DNA of 64,000 nt from Trichuris trichiura (lineage: Eukaryota; Nematoda; Enoplea; Trichinellida; Trichuridae), in NCBI GenBank assembly GCA_037903355.1, contig JBAJFE010000016.1, positions 1 through 64,000 of the forward strand, given 5' to 3'. Under the pieces are notes generated by a model that searched no databases, had not been told where the DNA came from, and saw only the letters and a list, made by a program, of their open reading frames with translations. Position numbers and translations under genes: made by a program. The first letter of the stretch is position 1. Each line of letters opens with the position of its first letter. Below are positions 13,402-24,544 of the stretch, one piece after another.

Positions 13402-16400
13402 AAATTGAACGGAAAGTTCACTTAACCTAAACAGAGTGGATACAGCGCTAAGCGTTACGTGTTTAAGGTGAAAAGAGCGGTAGTAATAAGCTAAGCTATT
13501 GCAGCGAATTAACGCGACAAATGGAGCGTAAAAACAACCAAAAACGAGTGAAACATACCCACCAAACTACCGTAAACTTATTAGCGACGTGCAGGTTACA
13601 TCGTTTTCAGCTTTAGGCGCTAAACGTTTTCTGTCTTTTAACGCGATTAACGCATTTGTTTTGCTTTGGCAAGAGGTTTTCCTAATTTATGGTAACAGAC
13701 AAAAAAATTTTAAAAAGCAGACATACAAGAAACGAGAAATTTTTACTCTTGATTTCCAGAGCTCTGAGAGCAACCATAGTTTTGGAAAAGCAGATTTCTT
13801 TCTGCAGAACATCTGTCAATTTTTTTCTGCGCTAATGGGCAAGAATGAAGGCCATATTAGTTGGATATGACCAAAAAAAAGGCTTAGGATGACCGACAAC
13901 GAAAACCTACAGCAACCCATTGCTGTAATTCTACAAAGTTTCGGCTGAGATCTTGTTCTTTCTTTTTCTAAGTGAAAGTTCCTTCCCTGCAGATTTGTTT
14001 GAAGGCAAAAAGGATGGTCATGCCGTTTTACAGCGAGCGAAAAACTGGCACTTGTTCGTATCTAACCTGCGTTTCTTTACCTATTGCACGTGTTTGCTTC
14101 AGTGTGAGAAAAAGGACAGAAATCTTTTACAGAACTCACTTTCCCTTTCTAGTAAAGAAAATAACGCGTATAAAGAGCTAACGTTTAATCACGAATCGTT
14201 ACATTGCCTCTTAATGTCAAATAAATTTCAAAAAAGCGGAAACCTATAGGTGTGAATACTTTTCCAACCCAACAAGAATGAAATGCCTCCGCACGTTAAT
14301 GTTATTTGTGTTTCAGATTCACGGTGCTCAAAATCTGAGATGGCAGCAATTCTTGATAAGCAAAACATCTGTGCATAATCTACAGCGGTTTATAGCAACG
14401 AGAAATTTCGTCTTCTCCATCCACTTTATTTACAATGCGTTCAGAAGCTGTCCTCGTTGCCTGCCTACTTTCGAGTGCGCCTCATTTCGCCATATCGTTC
14501 ATGTTGCCGCAGCTTTCTTGCAGCACCGCATCCGGCACGCAGTGAACACTTGTACTTCGCCCTATACGATGGAATGAGGTGCCCTCGTTTCTGGCTGTAA
14601 TTCGCTATCGTTCTTTGCTATGGATGAGTGAATGCCCTTAGTTGATTTTCCATCGTTCAAACTTTTTTAGTTTGATGTTCACCCCTCTTAGTGCATCCCT
14701 ATCGCTCCATTGCCGTTGCTTAACTGCTTGTACGTTTTGCCAGCCTTAGAGTGCAGCTTTGAGTCGCGTGAAGAAAACATCTTCTTAAAAGGCATCAAGA
14801 ATTCGAACACCTATGGTGATAGGCGGACTGAGTTTACCTGAAGCGATACGTGGGCATAATGAATGCTCAATGTACTAAACCGACTGGAACCCGCTCAGGC
14901 ATACAAACTTTGCATAGATTCCTGCTTTAAAAACAAGCGCGCCTACTGTAGAAAGCTTCCTGATTATACAATTTGAGTAATTAGTCGCTTGTTCATAGTT
15001 TGTAGAAATTAAATCAACATTAAGAGTTCCGTTTATCACAAAGAATTACTAACTGACTGGAGAATTGAACGAGTAGCCAATTCCATTTTATTGCAGACTT
15101 TTTACCGTCTAAACGTGATGTGCAAGTAACTTTGTTCATTTCACAATAGGGTTGCAGCCACGCGTCCGATACAACCGATTGCCAATTCTTCTCCTAAAAT
15201 GAAACAGCGCTTCAATAACTACGTTGTCTTTTCATGATATAAATCCATTAACCTTAAAGCTTCGTCAAGAAGAGCATATAAACAATTGATATTTTCAAAA
15301 GCCTTTTTAGTTGATGACCGCTTGTTTTCTTAACGGAAATTTGTTCATATAAAGCTTTTCTTTATTATCGAAGTCCCGTTTCTCAACAGCACAAAATTTC
15401 TGTGAAGCTTTTAGCGTCGTCATTGAGCCTTTCATTACTGCAACTGCTATATGTGACACTCACTGTTGTTAACTGTTAGTATTCCCTTTTATGACGAAGC
15501 AAACATTCCTTGATCGTATATTTTCACTAAAGCTAAGGTAGAAAGAGAAATATTGGGAGCAGTTGATGAACTCCAATGAAATTCAGCAGCGTAACAAAGC
15601 AAAATCTTAAGGCCTATGTGCTACATAGAGCAAAACGCTCTGGCGTCAAAGACGAAAAGCAAACTAAAATATTTATGATCTATTTGCGACAAATGGCTAT
15701 GAAATCATCACACGGACGGATAACTCAGTCTAAGCAAAAATTTTGCTGAGAAAAGTAGCTAACAACGAAACTCTAAGGACGAACCTTGCGCGTAACTGAA
15801 TTAAATGCGTCGCTAGATGCTATATCGCTCAGATTGTCAACCTAAAGCATAACGCTATGCTAAATAAAGAATTCACAATCATTTAATAGTTCATTTTTAT
15901 ACCATTCGCCGCCTTTCATTTCTTAGCATCAAACGTATAAGGCTAAATGCACCTTAAGAGATAGTATGTGCGCATGAACATAACAATATCAACTATGTTT
16001 TATAGCAAAAAAAATTTTAAATTATATCATCAAGTGTTTTATACCATAGCAAAGGCAAGGAATCAGCAACTATGCCTATGGTCTCTTGTACTACAGCTGC
16101 GATGAACAAAATTCAGGTTAACTACTAAGAACACTTCAGCTGTCTTAACCTGCTGGCAAAGATAAAACGTATACCAGCTTCAGCAGAAGAAAAACAACGC
16201 TTACGCCGCTAAATGGATAATGAAAAGCGGGGGCGTACATGAGTTTGTCACCAATGTTCTGCTCTGGTCGTTAATGCTTAGCTCTTTTTCCGCAACGATG
16301 TTTCAAAAACGTAACATCAATTCAACAGGTCTACATGAGCATTTGTCAATTTCAATACATTATTTGCATTCCAGATTTTAAACGCGCAAAAGCTTAGTCA

Positions 16401-16430
16401 TCGAGAGGCCCTTAGAAAATTAAACAAGCC
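13402..16430. other. Gene-poor stretch upstream of SNRPE
   Basis: Only short, AT-rich open frames on the plus strand (for example 13589-13870, 13953-14249, 14278-14577), with no recognisable domain, conserved spacing or splice pattern. No RNA gene was recognised. The part nearest 13400 is presumably the SNRPE promoter. Confidence 0.5.
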
Positions 16431-16456
16431 TGTGCATATTGCACAATGGTATATAA
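16431..16456 (+). promoter_or_regulatory. Promoter of paralogue A: TGTGCA box and TATA box
   Basis: TGTGCATATTG at 16431-16441 is followed by TATATAA at 16450-16456, 42 bp before the start codon. The same two-part arrangement precedes paralogues D, E, F and G. Confidence 0.65.
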
Positions 16457-16497
16457 TGGAAGGAGCTTTCGGTTTTTCCATTCACTTCCAACCTACA

Positions 16498-18313
16498 ATG
16501 CATTCACTGACTATCCTCGTCGCTTTCCTACTTGCAGCTACCGCAACTTGCCACCGAAAATACTGGGAACCGAAAGAACAATTGCCAGACGTTTTGGTAA
16601 GCCTAGGACAAGTTCTTTTTATGTACATTAATGTACTACACAAATGTGAGCACAAGTGCGCACCACAGACTGCTTGAAGACATACTGAAACTACAATACT
16701 TCTCTACAATACTAGTTGGTGCATGAATAGAAGTCAAAAGTAACTAACAGTTCTTATTGAACAATGCGTATGTTCCTTCGTTCGGTAGTTGCGAAGGTCT
16801 TACTCAATGTATTAGGATAGTATGGAAATATGACTTCTATTTCATAAAAAGTCAACTGGATTAACGTCGACTACAATAAGTCACAACATTAATATGCTAT
16901 TGACCTACTACTTATAGCAAACGTACATGAATGAATCCAAAAAAGCTAAACCTCCAACTGATGAAGAAACTATCAAAGCAGCCAAAGAATTTGTGGACAA
17001 AAAATTGATAGATGACGAGAAGGCCGTCACTTGGGCACTGAAATCAACGAACATCACAGTTGTGAAAGGAGACAAGTTGGCAGGACAACTTATAATTCAT
17101 TTCGACGCAAAAATTAGAGAATGCCCCTCTGAAACACAGGTAGACCAACAATTCCATTACTTTCACAAGAAGACGAAAGGTACATGGATTTTTCCCGTTT
17201 CTAATTTGCCAATGAAACGAGTCAAAAGGTAAAAAACTTTATTGTCGTTCAATGGCACAAAACCAAACACATGTCTGGCGAAGCTTTCGGCTCCATCTTG
17301 AGCCGTCATCAGCGCACGAAGGAGTTGCCCTCCCACCGAGTTCTTCCTCAGGAGTTGCTCCTCCACCTTTCCGAGTTGTGTGCGTGCCTGTCTGGTCGAA
17401 CCTTGACCTGTCGAGGATATACACACACGGCTGGGTCAGCTTCGGAGCAAATTCCTTAGAGGCTGTCCTCGGCGGAGGCACAACGCGTAATAGGGTGGTC
17501 AGTCACAGTTATGTGAGGCGTCCTGTCGAAATGGGTCAACCTGCCGATGTTAGGGGCGAGGGCTGTTTGTCCACGTGTAGGGGTTTGCTTCTTTGTCCAA
17601 TCCGGTGTTTCCGAGTCCTGTTTTTGGCGCACCATGTGAGCGTCGTTTCCAGTTTCCACATATACTTTCACAAGATAACAAATTATCCTTATTATATCAA
17701 ACAATGATTAATCGTTATTTCTTTTACGGAATGCTTGTCCCGTTGAAAAATCTTTATTTCTCCGGAGCTTTCAAGTTCATCGTGACCTGTCTTCAGGGGT
17801 AGTAAATTGACAGTGTCATCAATTTACAGTCCCGTACCAAGAAGTCATATCTACAAAACAATGATTAATGATTAAAAGGTACTTACGAACAGAACAGCTA
17901 AGTAACACAAAAAGTTACCTAATTTTAATAAATAAAAGATTATCGTACAAACAAAAATGGATAGACCATTTGAGTTATTAAAAAATAGTTCTTACACTAT
18001 GCTGAAGCCAAAATTTGTAGTGATAAAATGGATAACTTTGCTATTGCACCAAAAGCGTTATTATCCATTATCTACTCCAGGAGTTATGCTTTTGATACTT
18101 CGTGCTAGGCTCACGCAAATAGACGCGCTATTTCGTGATGTTTCCTATTTTCAGAAGAAAATGTCAAAAATGCTACACTTCGCGGTGAAAGATCCCAAGG
18201 ACAATTGCAAGAAAAATGTTATTGATATGGAAGCAGAGCATCCGTGCTCACTGCAGTACAGCAAGTTCTCAGGAAACAGCAACTTGTTTTGCAAAATGAT
18301 CAGAGGAAAGTGA
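16498..18313 (+). CDS. Small secreted four-cysteine protein, paralogue A
   Basis: Three phase-0 exons: 16498-16596, 16918-17139 and 18155-18313, coding for 159 aa. Exon 1 is a signal peptide (MHSLTILVAFLLAATATC) plus a basic linker. Exon 2 begins QTYMNESKKAKPPTD, predicts an amphipathic helix (AAKEFVDKKLIDDEKAVTWAL) and then strands ending DAKIRECPSETQ. Exon 3 gives KKMSKMLHFAVKDPKDNC, then HPCSL and a last Cys, with stop TGA. The mature part has four conserved Cys. I do not recognise a named family. Helix, strand, an LAG turn and Cys-Pro recall type-2 cystatins, but the QxVxG motif is not intact. Intron 2 is about 1 kb longer than in D-G and carries two hammerhead-like hairpins. Function unknown; presumably secreted. 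Confidence 0.85.
17280..17313 (-). ncRNA. Hammerhead-like hairpin in intron 2 of A (best core)
   Basis: On the minus strand it reads CTGATGA, then CGGCTC-AAGATG-GAGCCG (perfect 6-bp stem), then AAAGC. It is the only copy with the canonical CUGAUGA box. Flanking stem I and the cleavage triplet were not established. Confidence 0.5.
17764..17796 (-). ncRNA. Hammerhead-like hairpin in intron 2 of A (second)
   Basis: On the minus strand: CTGAAGA, stem CAGGTC / GAACTTG with a short loop, then AAAGCTCC. Same family and orientation as the copy at 17280; both lie in sequence that looks like Penelope-like element remnant. Confidence 0.45.
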
Positions 18314-18835
18314 AACATCTGATGACTCTTATGGGATAATTGCACAGTGATTGCAATAAAGCATAGTTCGAATTGCTTTGTTTGTGTGCGTACACGATCT
18401 CTTGACATCCAAGCAAGAAGCGTATCATTAGTTACGATGAGACGTTAAACGATTTCATCCTTTCCTTTGCTGGAATCAGCGTAGAAGTTTCTTTGAAGGG
18501 TGAGCTTTACCTTCTTCCTCAAGTCCTTGAAGCGTATTTTGGGCCCACAGCTGGCCTGGAACTTTGCCCTTTTGAAATAGTCGGCAGGAACTTTTCTACC
18601 TATAGTTAATGTGAAGCTGCATTTGCTCCAAATGATAACTTGAAAAACAAGACATTTTTGGACTCAATTTTACGATGAGAGAAATGGTTCCCCATGCACT
18701 ACAGAGAACAACTTAATTTTAAACCAGGCATGTCAAACTCAGTGTTCTTTAAGGGCAGCAAGAATAACACTTTGCTCTCATCACAGCCGCACACGTAACT
18801 AATTCAACTCATACAGCAGAAATTATTGCACAACT

Positions 18836-19055
18836 GTTGTAAATTTATATGCACAGCACTCAGAGTTCGGTTAGGAGCTCTATTTCACCGTCAGCACACG
18901 CCAACCAACAAGCACAAAATCGTAACTCAGCAAGAAGCACTACAGCCAACTCATCAACAATGAGTAAGAAGAAGACGCAAGTGCTAAGCACTTGTCTTGC
19001 GTTACAACAGACAAGACTCATCCGCAGAGTCATAGCCTATCCTTTTCCAACAAGA
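18836..19055. repeat. Direct repeat, copy 1
   Basis: Diverged copy of 19956-20185. Both contain an inverted motif, ACGCAAGTGCT(A/C)AGCACTTGTCTTGCGT, at 18975-19002 in this copy, and TCATAGCCTATCCTTTT. Confidence 0.75.
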
Positions 19056-19955
19056 ACTTCTGTTTTTTACCGCAGTGCAAAAAGGTGATTAAAAAGACTA
19101 GAACAAGACGTGTGTGAGCTCTGGCCGCGCTCTGTAATAATTCAGAAAGAACGTTTTGAGCTATCGCTGGTCCGTAACCATTTTTGCGCTTTTTCCCGAG
19201 CGCGGGAAGCACTGCAACGCGGTAAAAGCAGACAAGAATGGACGGAAACTATCCGCTTCAGGGGTTTCAATTCACTCGTGTCAGAAGAGGGAAATTCGGA
19301 CGAACACAGCGAGAGAGGAAGTAGGGGGCGCTGGCGCTGGAAAGGTTGAGAAATTACGCTCTAAGTGCTGAGTTGCTGGGACGCCTAACCCACAGATTCC
19401 CACATTCCGAGACCAACTGTCATTCCGTTACAGGTTTTAAGGAAGCCAAAAACAAACTGAGCGACATTACTAAAAAGGGCACGGAAGGAAGGGCAATAAT
19501 GACCTTGGAAGCAATTGTGCTAGCTAGGCCCCGCTCTCGGTACCACTTATTCCCTCAATGTTTTACGCAGCGAATGGCATTTTGTTCCGAAAGTGAGAAA
19601 CGAAATTATCGGTTCGCTATAGCTGGAACCTGAGCATCACATTTAAACTTTAAACTTTCAAGTTTGAACGTGATCCTCAGGTTATAAGAGTTTCGAATGA
19701 GCACTTTACATATGAGATTGTTTGTTCTAAACTTTAAACTACCAGGTTTAAAGTGCTAACCTGAAAATCTCTGAACCTGTGCATCAAGTTTTCAAATTAA
19801 ACTTGCCGCTATATACCTTAAGCTTCCAAGATTAAAGGGCTAACTTTAAACTCTTTATTGGAGTGTTGCCGGTGGTGAGCTTAACTGAAGTCGCAGCAAA
19901 TTTGCATAGTACCATTCCGCATAACGCAAGTAGATTTACTAAAAGCTAAAGCTCT

Positions 19956-20185
19956 GTTGCAAATTTATATGCACGGTACTCTGAGTGCGGTTACGAAATT
20001 TATTTTACTGTCAGCGCACGTCTAACTAACAAGCATGGGATTTCAGCAAAAGCGTAACTCGGCGAGAAGCACTGGAGCCAACTCATCAACAGTGAGCAAG
20101 AAGAAGACGCAAGTGCTCAGCACTTGTCTTGCGTTAAAACTGGCAAAACCCATCCGCAAAGTCATAGCCTATCCTTTTCTAACAA
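19956..20185. repeat. Direct repeat, copy 2
   Basis: Partner of 18836-19055, about 1.1 kb downstream in the same orientation and retaining the same short hairpin. Probably two copies of one dispersed element. Confidence 0.75.
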
Positions 20186-20981
20186 ACTCACTGCTGAACT
20201 TGTGATTCTGCCTATTTGTCGACTGTCTCTTGCGCGGATCCTTATTTTTGGAAGCCTACTCCCGTTTGGATCAGCGAATGATTTTATCATTAGGAGCCGC
20301 GCTCGAACTTCCACAGATTTAAGTCAAATCTCTTTTGCAAGCGAACGAATGCTAGTCGTGAAACGACGCTTTTAGTATTTATGCCGTCACACTACTCGCA
20401 CTATGAAAACGAGCTTCGATGAAGACTGGGAGACTGGACGGCGGGAGGGCACCTTCTCATCTGACACCTGACAATTGTAAAAGCAGCGTACGCGGTTTCC
20501 AGGTGCGTCAAAAAGTTTAATAAGTCAACCAGAAAGGAGAGTCTTGTCATAGACCGCTTAAAAATTCCGTTTCGTCACACGCTGTGAACGGAATCGTTTC
20601 AGCGCGAGCAGGAAAGCAAGCACTTCCTTCCCTAACTGCTCATAGAAGAAAAAATGGCAATTATGAGCGGAGAAACTAGTTTTGTTCCGCCAGTCTACGG
20701 AGCTGCTATAATTTAAACTTTTACTACTTCGTACAAAGTGTCACTTCGAAACGTGCTCATTCAAGTAACTGCCACAAAGCCTTAACGGCATCGGATTAAC
20801 GTTCTGGTTATATTTTTTCAAAACTCAAGGAAAGATAATTGCTTGAAAAAACTACCTACGGAATAACGTAACGACGCCAAGGTGACGAAGGAACAAGGTC
20901 GATTCCGAAACGATGTCATTCACACACAACGTAGTTTATGTCATACCAGGTTCGTTCGCTCATTAGAACAATGCGGTAAAA

Positions 20982-21078
20982 TTTTTTCTCTTTAATACGG
21001 ATATCCTGTTTTTTACCAGAAACTTTAGCAGAAACAGTTTTTGGTAAAAAACGGGATATCCGTATTGAAGAGAAAAAA
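20982..21078. repeat. Foldback palindrome with 37-bp arms
   Basis: Left arm 20982-21018 (TTTTTTCTCTTTAATACGGA...TTTTTTACCA) pairs almost perfectly with right arm 21042-21078 (TGGTAAAAAACGGGATATCC...GAGAAAAAA); the loop is 23 bp. No coding content. Confidence 0.9.
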
Positions 21079-21799
21079 CTTTATACGAAATCAAATCCTG
21101 TTAAAGAAGAAGTGAAAACTAAAATTTAAAAAATGCCATAAAATTGTACTCGTTCGGGCGGAATAGGTTAGCTTTAATTTTGAATAAAACGTTTAGCCTT
21201 CGACCGGCCAAGATAGCAGGAAATTACAAGGAAATGTACACCTATCAAAAGCTGATGACTCAATATTTATTTCCAGAAATAATCTGAATTAACTGCAACA
21301 TCGTCAGACATTGTGTACGAACCTCTGCGGCGCAACATCAACAATGAGATCGCTTCCGCCCATTGCTACACGCGGAATAATTCCGCGTAACTTAAATTAC
21401 AGTATAGCAACAGGACGTGAATGTAAAACTCCAACATATCGTTTCAGCGGCATAATAATGTTTCCTATCCAGTTTTCAAACAAAAACATTGACAAGGGCA
21501 TGTCCTGACAAACCGATGGTTGAATCAGTCACCTAAAGACAAACAGCTACGTTTCGATAGTTGTCTGGCTGCTATACGATTCCCTCGGATTTTTTACCGG
21601 CATTATCCAGCAAAGGACGTACATAAACGCGTAGGCGTGAAAGTAGAGGAAACAAAAGCTTGGTAAGCACCGTACGCGCACTAGCAAGGAAGATGATGAG
21701 AGATTACGTATCCTGTAATCCTCTGTTTTTTACCTTTTCCTAGTGGAATCAGCCGTCCAGCAGCGCACGCGCAAAGCAGAGATGACGGCTTAATGCGAG

Positions 21800-21806
21800 T
21801 ATAAAA
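21800..21806 (+). promoter_or_regulatory. TATA box of the Kunitz gene
   Basis: TATAAAA, 57 bp upstream of the ATG at 21857. Confidence 0.6.
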
Positions 21807-21856
21807 GAAGAGAGTGGATTGCTGCAGTTACGCTACTGCATTTCGGTACTACAGCA

Positions 21857-22524
21857 ATGGAAACGAAACTTCTGTATGCACTTCTTTTCTTCCTACCATT
21901 GGCCACGTTAGAAACATTGGACAGACGAACTTCCGCTTGTAGGTACAAGAAAAAACTCAACTTGGAAAGTCACTAACCGTACTTGCAGCCGTTTACCGTC
22001 GCGAGCGCAAAGATCCATCGGTATGCCAACTTCAACCAAACGCCGGACCATGCCGTGCCCTAGATCGCCAATGGTATTACAACATTACATTAAGGGACTG
22101 CGCACTGTTCCAAGGTGGTTGCCTAGGCAACGGGAACAGATTTAAAACGAGAAGAGCCTGCAACAGACTGTGCGTCAACGGCGGCAAGAAGAATCCTTGC
22201 AAACAGCCCGTTGATCCTGGCCCTTGTATGGCGGCAATCAATAGGTGGTACTATGATCCAGAAACGGACGATTGTCAATGGTTCGTTTACGGAGGATGCA
22301 AGGGAAATGAAAACAATTTTGAGACGAGAGAAGAATGCGAGCAAAAATGCGTCAAAGTACGAAAGCCATGGGCTCACATGATACAGGAACCAGTTGAGGA
22401 TACCTCTTTTTATAAGGTGCCGCCAAGATCATCATCATCGGCTCACCGTTATATGCTACCAGTTGAGGATAACCTCTTGAGAACAGGCGCGCCAAAATTA
22501 GGGTACCGCAGGGGCCGCGTATAA
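21857..22524 (+). CDS. Secreted two-domain Kunitz (BPTI-type) serine protease inhibitor
   Basis: Two exons, 21857-21938 and 21989-22524, with a 50-bp intron (phase 1); 205 aa. Residues 1 to about 18 are a signal peptide (METKLLYALLFFLPLATL). Kunitz domain 1 spans Cys40-Cys90 and domain 2 Cys99-Cys149; each has six Cys in BPTI spacing with GPC before the reactive bond and a YGGC- or QGGC-type core. By BPTI alignment, P1 is Arg50 in domain 1 (trypsin-like targets expected) and Met109 in domain 2 (elastase- or chymotrypsin-like targets possible). The C-terminal tail holds a short duplication, with PVED occurring twice. AATAAA follows at 22544. Such inhibitors are commonly secreted by parasites, but the target here is unknown. 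Confidence 0.95.
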
Positions 22525-22543
22525 TAACTAATTGGAGTCATTT

Positions 22544-22549
22544 AATAAA
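22544..22549 (+). terminator. Polyadenylation signal of the Kunitz gene
   Basis: AATAAA 20 bp after the stop codon. Confidence 0.7.
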
Positions 22550-23368
22550 AACTGCCGCAAAATTTTCTTAATACTTGAGCTCAGAAACCTACTATGCGCG
22601 CACACAAATAGTCTAGCAGCTAGCGACGCTCACGAATGCAAAGCAATGAAGTATACGATACGATGAAGCAGATACGAAAGACGAGTCAACTTTGCTTATT
22701 TTGAAAGTTTTCGGTAGAAAAAAATATAAATTTTACGAACATAGTGTCGGTCGCTAACGACGGAACTGCATCAATAACGGGCAGCCAGCGTGGCTTCACT
22801 GCCTACCTGAAACAGGTCGCGCTCAGTAGGTCACTACAGGGGCTAACAAAATAAAAAGCAAATCTTTGAATGACAGGCTGTTTCGCCAATTGTCGGAGAA
22901 AAATAACGAAGAGAATACAACCGGCTTTTGTTGCGTAATTTTATGTAGTAGTATCGAAGACTACTTGCTTCTATTCGTACCTGCTTTCTGTTTTTTTACC
23001 GTAATGGCGAGCGATGAGTAAAAAAGACCAGAATATGACGCATGTGAGTTCCGGCGTCGCTCTGTAACAATTTCCTTTTTTTAAATCAAAAATCAGAGGA
23101 GACTAAATTGCGGAAAGTGATGCAAATAGTTGACATTTCAGCCTTGGAGAATATGAGTTTTTAGAGCTGATGAGTAATGCTATGCGCAAATAAGCAATGC
23201 CTGTCCGCTTCGGTCTCCGTTGCACTGTTGGGCTGTTATTGACATCCGTTTCAAAATTGCACGAATACAGACAAACGTTACGCATGGGAGTTCGCGTCAG
23301 CACGGCAAATTTGAATTATATTTTATTTCAAGAGCACTACTGTTACAATAGAAAATTCTTGGGCTGTT
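22550..23368. other. Intergenic, between Kunitz gene and paralogue B
   Basis: No gene recognised. A stretch near 22985-23075 (CTGTTTTTTTACCGTAATGG...) resembles 19050-19140, suggesting another dispersed repeat copy. Confidence 0.5.
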
Positions 23369-24495
23369 TCAAGGTTTTTTTATCATGCTGCAAGTGATGC
23401 TGCTGCTTCCTGAAAGCTTGCTATACCGCAGTGAGCAAGGATGATTTCCTTCCTTATCAATAACATTGCAGCTATCTTTGGGATTTTTCCCTGCAAGCTT
23501 TGTGATTTTCTTCTGAAAACAAAAATATCGCTAAAGAAGTCATAAACTTACATAAACTTAATACGTTTAATGTAAGCAGAATCTTTAAACGACCAACACG
23601 GCGTTTCGGGAATAAATAATGTATTACGACTCCTTGGAGCGATAGTCAACTTATGTATAACTATGATAAAAGTTTTCATTTCAACTTCCTGTAACAAATA
23701 GAACAATTTCTGCCGATTAAAATAGGTTACAAAATTATATTTTAATTCTTGGAATCGCCTCTTATTTTTAAAAGTTTAACAAGCTTTAGAATTGTCCATT
23801 TTTTTCTGCCTGCTCACAACTTATCACTAATCATCTCTTGACGCTGTATAGCAATGTGCCTATACTGCGGTGTTAAGAGAATTGTTGGTTTACCTGCGCT
23901 TCAGAAGGGCATTCTGTAATCTTCGCGTCAAAAAGTATTGTAAGATGTTCTTTCTTTTTGTCTCCTAGCAGTGCCAAAATGTGAGTCGAAACCAGCGCCC
24001 AAGCGACAGACTTCTCATTATCTTTCAATTTTTTGTCCACAAATTCTTGGGCGGCTTTGGCAGTTTGCTTATCAGCTAGGGGCCTTTCAACCTTTGATTC
24101 AGTCATGTACATTTCCTATAACTCGTACGTCATTGGTATATTAATATATGGATTCTCATAGTCGTTGTTCGGCAAGTGTAAGTTTCATGAAATAGGCTCC
24201 AAATTTCCATGCTACAAAAATACGATGAGTAAGGTCTTCGCGACTAACGAATGAAGACAAGTAAGGATTCCGTAATACAAACTGTTAAATTACTTTTGGC
24301 TTCTATTCATGCACCAACTAGTATAGCTCGTGCATAGCCGCGTTCATTTTTGAATAGTTCGCTGATGTAGGTGAGGAACACTTTTCTTTGACTTACTAAA
24401 ACTTTTGGCAGTTTTTCTTTCTCCTCCCAATATTTTTGTTGGCAATTTGCGGTAGCTGCAAGTAGGCAAGCAACGATAATAGTTTCTGAACGCAT
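23369..24495 (-). CDS. Small secreted four-cysteine protein, paralogue B
   Basis: The only minus-strand member. Exons complement(24397-24495), complement(23894-24115) and complement(23369-23512), 154 aa, phase-0 introns. Exon 1 reads MRSETIIVACLLAATANC, a signal peptide, then QKYWEEKEKLPKVL. Exon 2 is exactly 222 bp as in A and D-H, with EFVDKKLKDNEKSVAWAL and DAKITECPSEAQ. Exon 3 follows a TTTTCAG acceptor and gives NPKDSC, HPCSLRYSKLSG and ITCSMIKKP before TGA, keeping all four Cys. The region ITVVKG in paralogues is replaced by ILALLGD, with no LAG motif. TATATAA lies at complement(24538-24544). Intact and probably functional; function unknown. Confidence 0.85.
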
Positions 24496-24544
24496 TCTAG
24501 CTAAAGGGGACAATAGGAGAGGCGAAATGTACAGTGTTTATATA

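Larger units (their letters stand above)
18314..21799. other. Repeat-rich intergenic stretch, no gene recognised
   Basis: Contains a 220-230 bp direct repeat (18836-19055 and 19956-20185), a motif cluster at 19625-19870 related to the MED12 intron repeat (CCTGAGCATCA...), and a 37-bp-arm palindrome at 20982-21078. Short open frames show no domain or splice structure. Confidence 0.6.

Noticed and set aside
17252..17707. Plus-strand 151-codon frame in intron 2 of paralogue A.
   Set aside because: It covers a hammerhead-like hairpin and element remnant and has no splice or domain support; the overlapping frames on both strands look like chance.
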